Assembly (NCBI GenBank): GCA_903829855.1
Contig: CAIKRN010000056.1
Location: 1 to 32,667 of the forward strand
DNA length: 32,667 bases
DNA from: an uncultured Opitutia bacterium
GTDB taxonomy: Bacteria > Verrucomicrobiota > Verrucomicrobiia > Opitutales > UBA953
Reading direction: 5' to 3'
Part shown: positions 7,111-14,012 of the stretch, piece by piece
How the letters are laid out: each line of letters starts with the position of its first letter
Position numbering within the stretch: position 1 is the stretch's first letter
The notes under the pieces: generated by a model
The model's database searches: none
The model's input: the letters and a program-made list of their open reading frames with translations, nothing else
What the model was told of the DNA's origin: nothing
Program-made: the position numbers and the translations under genes

Positions 7111-8100
7111 ATGTCAGCCCTCGACAGCAGTATCCTGCGGGCATTTTTGGAGGCCGATGGTGAGCCTGTCAGTGGCGACCGGTTGGCGAAAGAGTTGGGC
7201 GTTTCCCGGGTGGCCATCTGGAGTCGCCTGGAGCGCCTGCGGGCCGCGGGCTTTTCTTTTAAGGCATCAACTCGCAAGGGCTATCAATTGAAGTCGGTGC
7301 CGCGCGAATTAAACGCCGCCTTGCTTGATGCGCACTTGCGTCGGCTTAAGGTACAGACCGTGGTGGATTTTCTGGATGAGGTCGACAGCACGAACTCGGA
7401 GGCTGAGCGCCGGTTGGCTGTCGGCCAGGAAGCACCTTTCGGTGTGCTCGCTCGCGGCCAGCGGGCTGGTCGCGGCCGGCTTGGCCGGAAGTGGCATAGC
7501 ACGCAGGCCGGTAATCTTTATCTATCGTTAGCGTTCCGCCCCTTCATCCCCCCGGATCGGCTCAAGCCTTTCACGCTCTGGATGGGCTTGGCCTTGTGCG
7601 CACATATTCAGCAAGCCCACGGGCTTAAACTTGGCCTTAAGTGGCCAAACGATTTGCAGTCAGCCGATGGGCGTAAGGTCGCCGGTATGCTCACGGAGGC
7701 GCGCCTTGATGCCGACTCCGTGCGTGAATTAGTCTTCGGCTTAGGCCTGAACCTTACCGGGACCCCGAAAGATTTCCCGGCGGAAATCCGGACCACGGCG
7801 GGATCACTCGAATATGCCTTGGGCAGGCCGCTGGATGTCAATGCCGCGGCCGCGGATGTCATCGCCGCTTTATTCCGGGCATGGGAACAATTCGAAGAAG
7901 GCACCTGGTCTCGGTCCTTCAATAAACTTTGGCTAGCCCATGATGTCTTGGCGGGCAAGTCCGTCCGGGTGACCTTGCGTGGCGAACCTGTCGCCGGGGT
8001 GGTGGATGGCATTGATGCGGAGGGGTCTTTAATTCTTCGCACGGGCGGCGGCCGGCGGACGATGGTTTCTTCGGGTGAAGTCACCTTGCGCAAGCCGTGA
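7111..8100 (+). CDS. birA: Biotin-protein ligase / biotin operon repressor
   Basis: 329 residues from the ATG at 7111, with a Shine-Dalgarno-like GGAG eight bases before it. BirA makes biotinyl-AMP and transfers biotin to a lysine of carrier proteins such as AccB. This is the two-domain class: an N-terminal winged helix-turn-helix (about 18-50, LAKELGVSRVAIWSRLERL) able to repress biotin genes, then the catalytic domain with DEVDSTNSEA, GRGRLGRKWHS at 120-130 (biotinyl-adenylate loop), KWPNDL at 177-182 and GRKVAGMLTEA. The C-terminal SH3-like cap follows. It is sandwiched between nadC and coaX. No biotin synthesis genes or BirA operator were found here. Confidence 0.94.
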   Translation: MSALDSSILRAFLEADGEPVSGDRLAKELGVSRVAIWSRLERLRAAGFSFKASTRKGYQLKSVPRELNAALLDAHLRRLKVQTVVDFLDEVDSTNSEAERRLAVGQEAPFGVLARGQRAGRGRLGRKWHSTQAGNLYLSLAFRPFIPPDRLKPFTLWMGLALCAHIQQAHGLKLGLKWPNDLQSADGRKVAGMLTEARLDADSVRELVFGLGLNLTGTPKDFPAEIRTTAGSLEYALGRPLDVNAAAADVIAALFRAWEQFEEGTWSRSFNKLWLAHDVLAGKSVRVTLRGEPVAGVVDGIDAEGSLILRTGGGRRTMVSSGEVTLRKP

Positions 8101-8110
8101 TCGACCAGCC

Positions 8111-8138
8111 TTGCTCCCCCCGCTCTTCTCGCTAGGTT
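8111..8138 (+). promoter_or_regulatory. Predicted leaderless promoter of coaX
   Basis: TTGCTC (8111-8116), a 16-base spacer, then TAGGTT (8133-8138), six bases before the GTG start at 8145. The predicted transcription start coincides with the start codon, which also supports the GTG choice. Confidence 0.45.
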
Positions 8139-8144
8139 TCCGCT

Positions 8145-8897
8145 GTGTCCATCTTCTGCCTCGATGTCGGCAATACGCACGCTCACTGGGGCGTGGTTGA
8201 AGGTCGCCGGGTTTTGGCCCATGGCGAGATCGCCACGCAGGCGTTGGATACGGCGGCCTTAACGGGCTTGCTGGCGGCGCAGTCACCTGCTGGTATCGCT
8301 CTAGCGAGCGTCGTCCCTAGAGTCACGGCGGTGATTCAGCCGGTCTTGATGAGCAGTGGGCGGCCTTTTTATCACTTACAACACGACACGGTTAAAGGGC
8401 TCGGGTTTGATTATCCCAAGCCTGCTGAAGTGGGCCAGGATCGGCTGGCGGATTGCGTCGGAGCTCAATTGGTCGCGGGTTCACCTGCGGTCATCATTGG
8501 GATGGGGACCGCTACAACGGTCGATATCCTTACGGAACGTGGCTATGCGGGCGGTATCATCGCCCCGGGGCTTGGCGTGATGACTCAATACTTGCATGAG
8601 CGGACGGCCTTGTTGCCTGCGCTGGATCCCGCTGCGCTCTTAGGTGGACCCGCGATTGGTAAGTCGACCATCGACGCCATGCGCGCGGGTTGTGCCCTCG
8701 GCTTCGCGGGGATGATGGGTGCGCTCCTCGATGGGGTCTGCGCCGAACTCATCCGTCAGGGTCAGTCCATGCCTAAGGTCATTGTGACGGGCGGGGCGGC
8801 GATTTACCTGCCGGCGGCTTGGCGGGATCGCGTCACCCATGAGCCACATTTAACCCTAATTGGCCTAGCCGAGGCTCACCGCCGCCAATTTTCATGA
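8145..8897 (+). CDS. coaX: Type III pantothenate kinase
   Basis: 250 residues from a GTG start (MSIFCLDVGNTHAHWGVV). CoaX phosphorylates pantothenate, the first step of coenzyme A synthesis; type III enzymes belong to the ASKHA (acetate and sugar kinase/Hsc70/actin) fold and are not inhibited by CoA. The N-terminal phosphate loop DVGNTHAHWG (7-16), the GQDRLADCVGA motif (98-108) and GMGTATTVDILTERGYAGG (119-137) with Asp127 are all present, as is IIAPGLGVM. An ATG is absent at this end, and the conserved Asp7 requires the GTG. The stop overlaps the next gene by four bases. Confidence 0.94.
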   Translation: MSIFCLDVGNTHAHWGVVEGRRVLAHGEIATQALDTAALTGLLAAQSPAGIALASVVPRVTAVIQPVLMSSGRPFYHLQHDTVKGLGFDYPKPAEVGQDRLADCVGAQLVAGSPAVIIGMGTATTVDILTERGYAGGIIAPGLGVMTQYLHERTALLPALDPAALLGGPAIGKSTIDAMRAGCALGFAGMMGALLDGVCAELIRQGQSMPKVIVTGGAAIYLPAAWRDRVTHEPHLTLIGLAEAHRRQFS

Positions 8898-9100
8898 GTA
8901 AGACCGACCTCAGCCGGAAGCTTCGGTGGCTGGTGCCCCTCTTAGGGCTCGCCGTGATTATCCAGGCCGGCTTCTTTATTTACGCTCTCTTAGCCCACAA
9001 GCTGCCGCCGGTCTGGCCCATGCTGGCCGGGGACCTAGTCTTCTCGGCCTTGGTTTTGGGCGTTCTTTGGCGGACACTGGGTCGCCGAAGTAAGGGCTAA
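8894..9100 (+). CDS. Small two-helix membrane protein
   Basis: 68 residues, MSKTDLSRKLRWLVPLLGLA at the start. Two hydrophobic segments are visible, about residues 11-33 and 42-59, joined by a short Pro-containing turn (KLPPVWP), with a basic C-terminus RRSKG. No family is recognised. It overlaps the coaX stop by 4 bases (ATGA), so it is probably translationally coupled to coaX. Its own stop overlaps the stop of the converging PfkB gene (9097-9100). The clean frame and positive-inside charges support a real protein. Confidence 0.6.
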   Translation: MSKTDLSRKLRWLVPLLGLAVIIQAGFFIYALLAHKLPPVWPMLAGDLVFSALVLGVLWRTLGRRSKG

Positions 9101-10041
9101 GCCTTGATGAGCTTGAGGAGTTCCTTGCGGCGGGACCGGATTTCCCGGCACCCAGCCTTTGCTAGGCGATCCGTCGAAAAGGCTTCCACGGTGAGGCTGG
9201 CGACGGCGGTGCCGTAAACCATGGCTTGCTTGAGTGTGGCGAAGTCAGTCGCGCCCACGGAAGCGAGGTAGCCAAGCATGGCGCCGGCGAAGCTGTCGCC
9301 CGCACCCGTCGGGTCGCGCAGTTCGGTGACGGGGTAGGCGGGTAGGGCAAACATGCCCTCTTCATGGAAGAGCACGGCACCGTGTTCGCCCTTCTTAATG
9401 ATGACCGTCTTGCAGCCATGGGCACGCAGTTGGCGACCAGCGATGATCACATTGGCTTCACCGGTGAGCTTCGCAGACTCCGTGTCATTGACAACGAGCA
9501 GATCGGCCCGGCGCATGACCTCACCCAGTTTTTCACGCTGGGTTTCAATCCAGATATCGATGGTGTCGGCCAAGACGAAGCGCGGGCCAGCTAGCTGGTC
9601 GAGCACGTTGAGCTGCAGGTCTGGTCGGATATTACCCAGCATCACGTAAGGCGTCGAGCGGTGGGCCTCTGGGAGCTTCGGCTTGAAGTGCTCAAAGACA
9701 TTCAACTGCAGATCCTCGGTGTCGCGGCGGTTATAGTTTTCGTGATAACGACCGCGCCAGAAAAAAGTGCGCCCGGAGGAATCCGTCAGAAGACCGTTAA
9801 GATCGATACCGCGTTTCTCGAGCTTCTTGCGATCGCGGTCGCGGAAGTCATGTCCAACCACGCCGACGATGCGGGGTGGGGCAAAATAACTCGCGGCGAG
9901 GCACGCATAGGAAGCGCTGCCGCCGAGGATGCGCTCACCCTTATCATGGGGTGTGACGATGCTGTCGTAGGCGACCGAACCGACGACGAGGACGGGGTCG
10001 GCCTCGCGGCCTTTGTTTTTAATGCGGGTGGGAGTGGTCAT
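9097..10041 (-). CDS. PfkB-family carbohydrate kinase
   Basis: 314 residues. PfkB (ribokinase-like) kinases phosphorylate sugars or nucleosides with ATP. The family's C-terminal signature is clear, DPTGAGDSFAGAMLGYL from residue 243, with Asp249 as catalytic base, and the N-terminal GG-x-A motif appears as ILGGSASYACLAASYF. LLVVNDTESAKLTG and VIIKKGEHGAVLF are also typical. The substrate cannot be told from sequence; the YHENYNRRDTEDLQLNVF region resembles enzymes often labelled sugar or adenosine kinase. The start overlaps the NUDIX stop by 4 bases, suggesting nucleotide or sugar-nucleotide salvage by the pair, which is only inference. Confidence 0.88.
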   Translation of the reverse strand: MTTPTRIKNKGREADPVLVVGSVAYDSIVTPHDKGERILGGSASYACLAASYFAPPRIVGVVGHDFRDRDRKKLEKRGIDLNGLLTDSSGRTFFWRGRYHENYNRRDTEDLQLNVFEHFKPKLPEAHRSTPYVMLGNIRPDLQLNVLDQLAGPRFVLADTIDIWIETQREKLGEVMRRADLLVVNDTESAKLTGEANVIIAGRQLRAHGCKTVIIKKGEHGAVLFHEEGMFALPAYPVTELRDPTGAGDSFAGAMLGYLASVGATDFATLKQAMVYGTAVASLTVEAFSTDRLAKAGCREIRSRRKELLKLIKA

Positions 10042-10595
10042 GTAAATAGATCAGGTCGGGCATCGCGTAGGCGGTAGAGCGCTAGTAGTGCCAGCGAATG
10101 TTGGGCGGGTTCGGCGAGGGCGGTGGTTAGCGCATCTTTCGGCTTAAGGCAGAGCACCTGAATTTCCTCATGCTCATCTGGAGCCCGCTGGCCGTGGGGT
10201 TGGACGCCTTCGAGTAGAACGAAATGGCATCGATTGGATTGGATGGCGGGGTTGGGTGCACAGGTTCCGATCAGCCGCGCGCGGCCACCCGTGAAGCCCG
10301 TCTCTTCCTCGGTTTCGCGGACGGCGGCCAGGACGGGGTCTTCGCCGGACTCGACGATGCCTCCGGGACTTTCCGTTGAGAGCTGGCGCGTGCCGAAGCG
10401 ATATTGTCGGACCATCACCAACCGCCCGTCATCCGTGATGGGAAGTGCCAGGACCCAATCGCCGGAGCGTAGCACAAAAAAATCACCCTCTCGTTTGTCG
10501 AGAGGGTGATGACAGTGTTCCTTATAAACTCGGAAAACTCGGCAGTCGGCGTGGAGCGCTTCATGCTGGACGGACCAGCGTGCGGGCGCCGACAT
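10038..10595 (-). CDS. NUDIX hydrolase, ADP-ribose pyrophosphatase-like
   Basis: 185 residues. NUDIX enzymes cleave nucleoside diphosphates linked to another group. The NUDIX box lies at residues 79-101: GIVESGEDPVLAAV, then RETEEETGF, fitting G-x5-E-x7-REU-x-EE-x-GU. The preceding part (REGDFFVLRSGDWVLALP, DGRLVMVRQYRFG) matches the ADP-ribose/sugar-nucleotide pyrophosphatase branch. It starts nine bases after the LysM gene and overlaps pfkB by 4 bases. Oddly, codons 29-40 form a perfect 12-bp hairpin followed by a T-run, an apparent intrinsic terminator inside the coding region. The same residues fit the family, so the frame is intact. Confidence 0.9.
   Translation of the reverse strand: MSAPARWSVQHEALHADCRVFRVYKEHCHHPLDKREGDFFVLRSGDWVLALPITDDGRLVMVRQYRFGTRQLSTESPGGIVESGEDPVLAAVRETEEETGFTGGRARLIGTCAPNPAIQSNRCHFVLLEGVQPHGQRAPDEHEEIQVLCLKPKDALTTALAEPAQHSLALLALYRLRDARPDLFT
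10476..10510 (-). terminator. Intrinsic terminator embedded in the NUDIX coding sequence
   Basis: On the minus strand a perfect 12-bp stem (arms 10510-10499 and 10493-10482) closes a five-base loop and is followed by a run of T (complement of A 10476-10481). It is the strongest terminator-shaped element in the window, but it lies about 85 bases inside the NUDIX gene and 95 bases after the LysM stop. It could end LysM transcripts or act as an attenuator. Confidence 0.7.
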
Positions 10596-10604
10596 GCGCG
10601 GAGC

Positions 10605-11117
10605 TTACTTAGTTTTCAGCTTCTGGCCGATGCGGAGCTTATTCGAATCGACGCCAGGATTGAGGTCAGAGAGAGCCTTCAGGGTAATGCCAACTTTCTT
10701 GGCGATTTTACCGAGGTTGTCGCCAGCGACCACAGAGTATTCGCCAGGTCCGGCAGCAGCAGCGGTCTTGCCACCCTTTTCACCAGCAGGAGCGGAAGCC
10801 TTCTTGGTGGCAGCAGCCTGGAGTTCAGAAATCGCTTTTTGAGTGAGCTCTACGTTCTGCTTGGCGCGGTCATCAGCGGCCTGGACGGCGGCACCGAGGG
10901 CGTCGAGCTCGACCTTAGTGGCCTTGCTTTTGACAGCTTCTTCAATCGCAGCGACCTGCTGGGCGGCCCCGGCGGCAGCAGCGTTGGCGCTGGCGGCTTC
11001 TCCTTTGGCTTTGTAGCCGAGCACGAGGGCGGCGGCGCCGAGGGCGAAGCCAGCAATGCCCAAAATGAGCGGAAGCTTGGATTCAGAAGAGGAGGAGGAG
11101 ATGCTGTCGTTTTCCAT
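10605..11117 (-). CDS. Membrane-anchored LysM-domain protein
   Basis: 170 residues. A Ser-rich N-terminus precedes one membrane helix (about 15-35, LPLILGIAGFALGAAALVLG). Residues 38-105 are Ala-rich and helical with heptad-like spacing, probably a coiled-coil stalk. A Lys/Ala/Gly linker then leads to a C-terminal LysM domain (about 126-169: YSVVAGDNLGKIAKKVGI, DLNPGVDSNKLRIGQKLK), which binds peptidoglycan or related glycans. It probably tethers the inner membrane to the cell wall; no catalytic domain is present. It is the first gene of the leftward LysM-NUDIX-PfkB cluster. No Shine-Dalgarno is visible. Confidence 0.85.
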   Translation of the reverse strand: MENDSISSSSSESKLPLILGIAGFALGAAALVLGYKAKGEAASANAAAAGAAQQVAAIEEAVKSKATKVELDALGAAVQAADDRAKQNVELTQKAISELQAAATKKASAPAGEKGGKTAAAAGPGEYSVVAGDNLGKIAKKVGITLKALSDLNPGVDSNKLRIGQKLKTK

Positions 11118-11161
11118 AGTGGGAGGAGTTTTTCGGGTTGGAACGTTTTGAGACTAGCGGA

Positions 11162-11191
11162 TTGACAGGGACGGCAACACAAAATCATTAT
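11162..11191 (+). promoter_or_regulatory. Predicted promoter of tRNA-Pro
   Basis: A consensus TTGACA (11162-11167), an 18-base spacer and CATTAT (11186-11191) place the transcription start near 11198, seven bases before the mature tRNA. Confidence 0.6.
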
Positions 11192-11204
11192 GTTTTTCGG
11201 GTAC

Positions 11205-11280
11205 CGGGCAGTATCTCAATTGGTAGAGTCCCTGCTTTGGGAGCAGGGTGTTGCAGGTTCAAGTCCTGTCTGCCCGACCA
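11205..11280 (+). tRNA. tRNA-Pro (anticodon UGG)
   Basis: 76 bases including an encoded CCA. The acceptor stem CGGGCAG (11205-11211) pairs perfectly with CTGCCCG (11270-11276), followed by discriminator A and CCA. The anticodon stem CCTGC/GCAGG (11231-11235, 11243-11247) encloses loop TTTGGGA with anticodon TGG at 11238-11240, reading CCA and, by wobble, other proline codons. The T arm contains GGTTCAAGTCC. It stands alone between the LysM gene and purM. Confidence 0.97.
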
Positions 11281-11313
11281 CCCGACCCTTAGGTTTTACG
11301 CTGAATTCACCAA

Positions 11314-12522
11314 TCAGGCGTAAGCTAAGGCCTGTCCGTCTTTAATCACGGTGACGTGATTGGAGTCGTCTGGCTGGGCTGAAGCTTCGGTTCGGCCGAT
11401 CACTTGGGCGGCCAATCCGAGGCTGGCGGCAATCTGGAGGGCGACCGGGACGTCTGCGGGCGCAAGGAAGACTTCCAAGCGATGCCCCATATTATAGACT
11501 TGGTGCATTTCCTTGGCATCCGTGCCACTTACCTTAGCAATTTCAGCGAAAATAGGGGGGGTCGGGAAAAGATTATCTTTAATAAAATGGACGTTGGTCC
11601 CGAAGCGGCGGCACTTCGTCTGGCCGCCTCCGGAGCAATGAACTAGGCCTTTAACGCGTTGAGGACCGAGTGCCTGAAGCAGTCGAAGGGCGTAGGGGGC
11701 GTAAGTCCGAGTCGGAGAGAGGAGGGCCTGGCCCACCGTCAGCGCGGAGCCGGGGAGGGGGTCCTGGAGGCGATGGGGTCCGCAGTAGGCCAGTTCGGCG
11801 GGGGTCGCCTTGTCGTAGGTCTCTGGATACTTTTCGGCGTAGTACTTGGAAAGTAGTTCGTGGCGGGCGCTGGTCAGGCCATTGGAGCCGATTCCACTGT
11901 TCTCTCCCTTTTCATAAGAGCAGGTGCCGCCGGAGGCGATGCCCACGATGGCCAAGCCCGGCCCGACGTTCGCTGCGTCCACGACATCTTTGCGGGCGAG
12001 GATTGCCGTGGCTGTCGAATCGACGGTGAGCGTGGGCGTCAGGTCGCCGACGTCGGCCGTCTCGCCGCCGCCGGAAGTGATCCCAAAGCCTTGGGCACGC
12101 AACATCGCAAGGACGTCTTCGGTGCCATTGATGAGTTCGGCGAGAATCGCACCCGGGATAGCCTTGGCGTTGCGATTGATCGTCGAGGAGAGGATAACGC
12201 CTTTCGTTACGCCGACGCACAGCAAGTCATCAATGTTCATGATGATGCTGTCTTGAGCAATGCCGCGGAAGACGGAGGCGTCGCCGGTTTCTTTCCACCA
12301 GAGATAAGCGAGGAGTGCCTTAGTGCCCGAGCCATCGGAGTGGGTGACGACGCAATGGTCGGGGTTTCCTGTTAGGTTATCGGCGACAATCTTGCAGAAA
12401 GCCGAAGGGTAGAGGCCGCGGTCAAGGCGATCCACGGCGGCGTGGACTTCGCTTTTCGAGGCGGAAACCCCCCGCGCCGCATATCGGCCAGAATCAGAGG
12501 AGGGCTTGCTTTCGTGCACCAT
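11314..12522 (-). CDS. purM: Phosphoribosylformylglycinamidine cyclo-ligase (AIR synthase)
   Basis: 402 residues. PurM closes the imidazole ring of formylglycinamidine ribonucleotide with ATP to give AIR in purine synthesis. The protein matches the longer Bacteroidetes-like form: RGVSASKSEVHAAVDRLDRG and AFCKIVADNLTGNPDHC near the N-terminus, then HSDGSGTKALLAYLWWKETG, AQDSIIMNIDDLLCVGV, GGGETADVGDL and GSNGLTSARHELLSKYYAEK. The C-terminal half has NMGHRLEVFL and an AIRS_C-like Gly-rich region, GLVHCSGGGQTKCRRFG. It appears monocistronic; the nearest gene on the right is divergent. No other pur gene is in the window. Confidence 0.93.
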   Translation of the reverse strand: MVHESKPSSDSGRYAARGVSASKSEVHAAVDRLDRGLYPSAFCKIVADNLTGNPDHCVVTHSDGSGTKALLAYLWWKETGDASVFRGIAQDSIIMNIDDLLCVGVTKGVILSSTINRNAKAIPGAILAELINGTEDVLAMLRAQGFGITSGGGETADVGDLTPTLTVDSTATAILARKDVVDAANVGPGLAIVGIASGGTCSYEKGENSGIGSNGLTSARHELLSKYYAEKYPETYDKATPAELAYCGPHRLQDPLPGSALTVGQALLSPTRTYAPYALRLLQALGPQRVKGLVHCSGGGQTKCRRFGTNVHFIKDNLFPTPPIFAEIAKVSGTDAKEMHQVYNMGHRLEVFLAPADVPVALQIAASLGLAAQVIGRTEASAQPDDSNHVTVIKDGQALAYA

Positions 12523-12532
12523 GGCTCTTGCG

Positions 12533-12562
12533 TGCTTATCTCCGACCGCACTATTGGGTCAA
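12533..12562 (-). promoter_or_regulatory. Predicted promoter of purM
   Basis: On the minus strand TTGACC (12562-12557), an 18-base spacer, then TAAGCA (12538-12533), ten bases before the ATG at 12522. The leader would be about four bases long. Confidence 0.45.
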
Positions 12563-12579
12563 CGACCTTTCTCTTCCGC

Positions 12580-13029
12580 GTGGTTTCATCCATCCTCCAG
12601 CACCCTTGGTTCCGACGGATTTTCGCCGCCGTACTCGGCCTGTTGCTCGGGCTCTTCTTGGTGGCGTTCGGCGGATGGCTTAATCAGCAGTCTCTGCACA
12701 GCCTGGCCGAAGACTTGCGGCGGGCGTACGCCGACCATGATGCCCGCGCCATGGAGCAGCTCTATTGCTGGGAGGGAGTGGATGCCGGCACGAAGGCACG
12801 CGTGCGCTTGGTCATTCTGCAGGAATTCGAGTTGCCGGTGGCGGCGGTAGTCGTGAGGCCGCTCGCACGTATCGACCGTTTAGACCACCCGGGGCTCCGC
12901 CCGAATTTGCCGGCCGCCGCCAACATCGAGGTGACGTATGACACCGCGGACCATCTTTCCTCGGCCTTTCTGGCCGGGCGCGACGGCTGGTTCCATCATC
13001 GGCTCGTGGTGATGATTCCGGCGAATTGA
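12580..13029 (+). CDS. Membrane-anchored protein of unknown function
   Basis: 149 residues from a GTG at 12580; the frame is open to an ATG at 12442, but that would lie antisense to purM. The chosen start gives a short basic N-terminus (HPWFRRIF) and one membrane helix (about residues 11-29, AVLGLLLGLFLVAFGGWL). The rest, about 115 residues, should be outside the cytoplasm and reads LAEDLRRAYADHDARAMEQL, then a beta-rich part (RVRLVILQEFELPVAAVVV) ending in GWFHHRLVVMIPAN. It slightly recalls small SnoaL/NTF2-like domains in which a helical pair precedes a beta sheet, but no family is claimed. The ferredoxin gene follows after 47 bases with its own promoter. Confidence 0.55.
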   Translation: MVSSILQHPWFRRIFAAVLGLLLGLFLVAFGGWLNQQSLHSLAEDLRRAYADHDARAMEQLYCWEGVDAGTKARVRLVILQEFELPVAAVVVRPLARIDRLDHPGLRPNLPAAANIEVTYDTADHLSSAFLAGRDGWFHHRLVVMIPAN

Positions 13030-13038
13030 CGGGCATTC

Positions 13039-13070
13039 TTGACAGCGACCCGCCCGCCCGCACTTAATTC
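13039..13070 (+). promoter_or_regulatory. Predicted leaderless promoter of the ferredoxin gene
   Basis: A consensus TTGACA (13039-13044) is followed after 20 bases by TAATTC (13065-13070), six bases before the ATG at 13077; TTAATT one base earlier is an alternative -10. No Shine-Dalgarno is present. Confidence 0.45.
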
Positions 13071-13076
13071 CTGACT

Positions 13077-13310
13077 ATGGCTGATAAGAACGACAAGCGT
13101 CCCGAAAGCGCCCCCGGCAAGTTCTACGTGGATTCGCAGTGCATCGACTGCGATCTCTGCCGCGAGACCGCCCCGAAATCCTTCACTCGCCAGGATGATG
13201 GCGGCTATTCCTACGTCTTCGCCCAGCCAACCGACCAGGAAGGTATCGATAAGTGCATGGAAGCCCTCGAGGGCTGCCCGGTCGACGCCATCGGTAAGGA
13301 CGGCGAATAA
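13077..13310 (+). CDS. Ferredoxin with one [4Fe-4S] cluster
   Basis: 77 residues. The cluster ligands are Cys22, Cys25 and Cys28 in CIDCDLC plus Cys67 in GCPVDAIG, the pattern of small monocluster [4Fe-4S] ferredoxins; a further Cys60 (DKCMEAL) may form a disulfide or be free. The protein begins with a charged stretch (MADKNDKRPESAPGKFYVDSQ) and has acidic spacing, typical of a soluble electron carrier in the cytoplasm. The partner is not evident from the neighbours. The gene ends just before a strong terminator and has its own promoter, so it is a single-gene unit. Confidence 0.92.
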   Translation: MADKNDKRPESAPGKFYVDSQCIDCDLCRETAPKSFTRQDDGGYSYVFAQPTDQEGIDKCMEALEGCPVDAIGKDGE

Positions 13311-13330
13311 TCGCTTCAGCGATTTTCTCA

Positions 13331-13356
13331 AAAGCCCCGGATCTCCGGGGCTTTTT
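13331..13356 (+). terminator. Intrinsic terminator after the ferredoxin gene
   Basis: A 10-bp perfect stem (AAAGCCCCGG 13331-13340 with CCGGGGCTTT 13345-13354) around an ATCT loop runs into a T tract to 13356. It lies 20 bases after the stop. Confidence 0.92.
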
Positions 13357-13358
13357 GT

Positions 13359-13387
13359 TTGGGTCCTTCCGACGCGGCGCCTACATT
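13359..13387 (+). promoter_or_regulatory. Predicted leaderless promoter of the OsmC gene
   Basis: TTGGGT (13359-13364), a 17-base spacer, then TACATT (13382-13387), six bases before the ATG at 13394. The geometry places the transcription start on the A of the ATG. Confidence 0.5.
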
Positions 13388-13393
13388 CATCCC

Positions 13394-13801
13394 ATGGGCG
13401 TTAAAATCTCCTGCGAATACCTCGGTGATCTACGCGTGCGCGCCACCCACGGTCCATCGGGTACCATCCTCCACACCGATGCGCCCGTGGATAATCACGG
13501 CAAGGGTGAGTCGTTCTCCCCGACCGACCTCACGGCGACTTCGCTCGCAACGTGCATCATGACGATTCTCGGCATCCAGGCCAAAGGGCTGGAACTCGAC
13601 TTTCGTGGCCTGCGCGTTGAGGTTGAGAAACACATGACCGCTCAGCCTCCGCGTCGCATCGCGAAGCTCGAGGCGACGGTCTATATGCCCGCCGGTATTG
13701 CCGAAGATTTACGCGACCGCCTGATCCGCGCGGCGAATGCTTGCCCCGTAAAACAGTCACTCCACCCCGACGTCGAGATTGTGCTGACCTGGGTGTGGTA
13801 G
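13394..13801 (+). CDS. OsmC/Ohr-family peroxide-handling protein
   Basis: 135 residues from the ATG at 13394; the frame is open further up but would cross the ferredoxin terminator. OsmC-family proteins are thiol peroxidases acting on organic hydroperoxides. Both redox cysteines are recognisable: Cys54 in LTATSLATCIMTILG and Cys117 in AANACPVKQSL. FSPTDLTATSLATC matches the family pattern in which a Pro-x-x-L segment precedes the first Cys helix. It is closer to the YhfA-like OsmC subgroup than to Ohr. It sits alone with its own promoter. Confidence 0.88.
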   Translation: MGVKISCEYLGDLRVRATHGPSGTILHTDAPVDNHGKGESFSPTDLTATSLATCIMTILGIQAKGLELDFRGLRVEVEKHMTAQPPRRIAKLEATVYMPAGIAEDLRDRLIRAANACPVKQSLHPDVEIVLTWVW

Positions 13802-13809
13802 GAAGAATG

Positions 13810-13851
13810 GAGGACTGAATCGAGGGCAGCGCTGAGGACTGTATCGAGGGC
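13810..13851. repeat. Short tandem repeat, 24-base period
   Basis: Two copies of an 18-base unit (13810-13827 and 13834-13851) differ at one position (GAGGACTG-A/T-ATCGAGGGC) and repeat at a 24-base period; a partial GAG continues the pattern at 13853. It starts nine bases after the OsmC stop. No coding role is evident. Confidence 0.6.
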
Positions 13852-13919
13852 TGAGTAGATGAGCTGCAAAAGGGTAGGGTCTGGACCGCGTCACGACCTG
13901 GCCTGTATCTGCCACTTAG

Positions 13920-13944
13920 GTAGGGACGCGTCGGCGACGCGTCC
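13920..13944 (+). repeat. REP-like GTAG-headed hairpin, copy B
   Basis: GTAG (13920-13923) is followed by a perfect 9-bp stem, GGACGCGTC (13924-13932) and GACGCGTCC (13936-13944), around a GGC loop. It is the clearest copy. With copy C, in opposite orientation and 68 bases away, it forms an inverted pair like a REPIN. Confidence 0.7.
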
Positions 13945-14012
13945 GTTCGCCTGCGGGCGTGCGATAACAACGAGGCTAGCTAAGACCCGACGACTACCCA
14001 CCCTCGGTCTCC

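Noticed and set aside
10506..11165. A 219-codon plus-strand frame opposite the LysM gene
   Set aside because: Gly/Ser/Phe-rich complement of the Ala-rich LysM protein; starts inside NUDIX antisense.
11296..11322. Imperfect inverted repeat at the purM stop (TTACGC...GCGTAA)
   Set aside because: It is interrupted and has no T-run on either strand, so it is not listed as a terminator.
13557..13970. Minus-strand frame with repeated SIQSS units
   Set aside because: Its repeats derive from the 24-base tandem repeat and it runs antisense into the OsmC gene; no coding signal.
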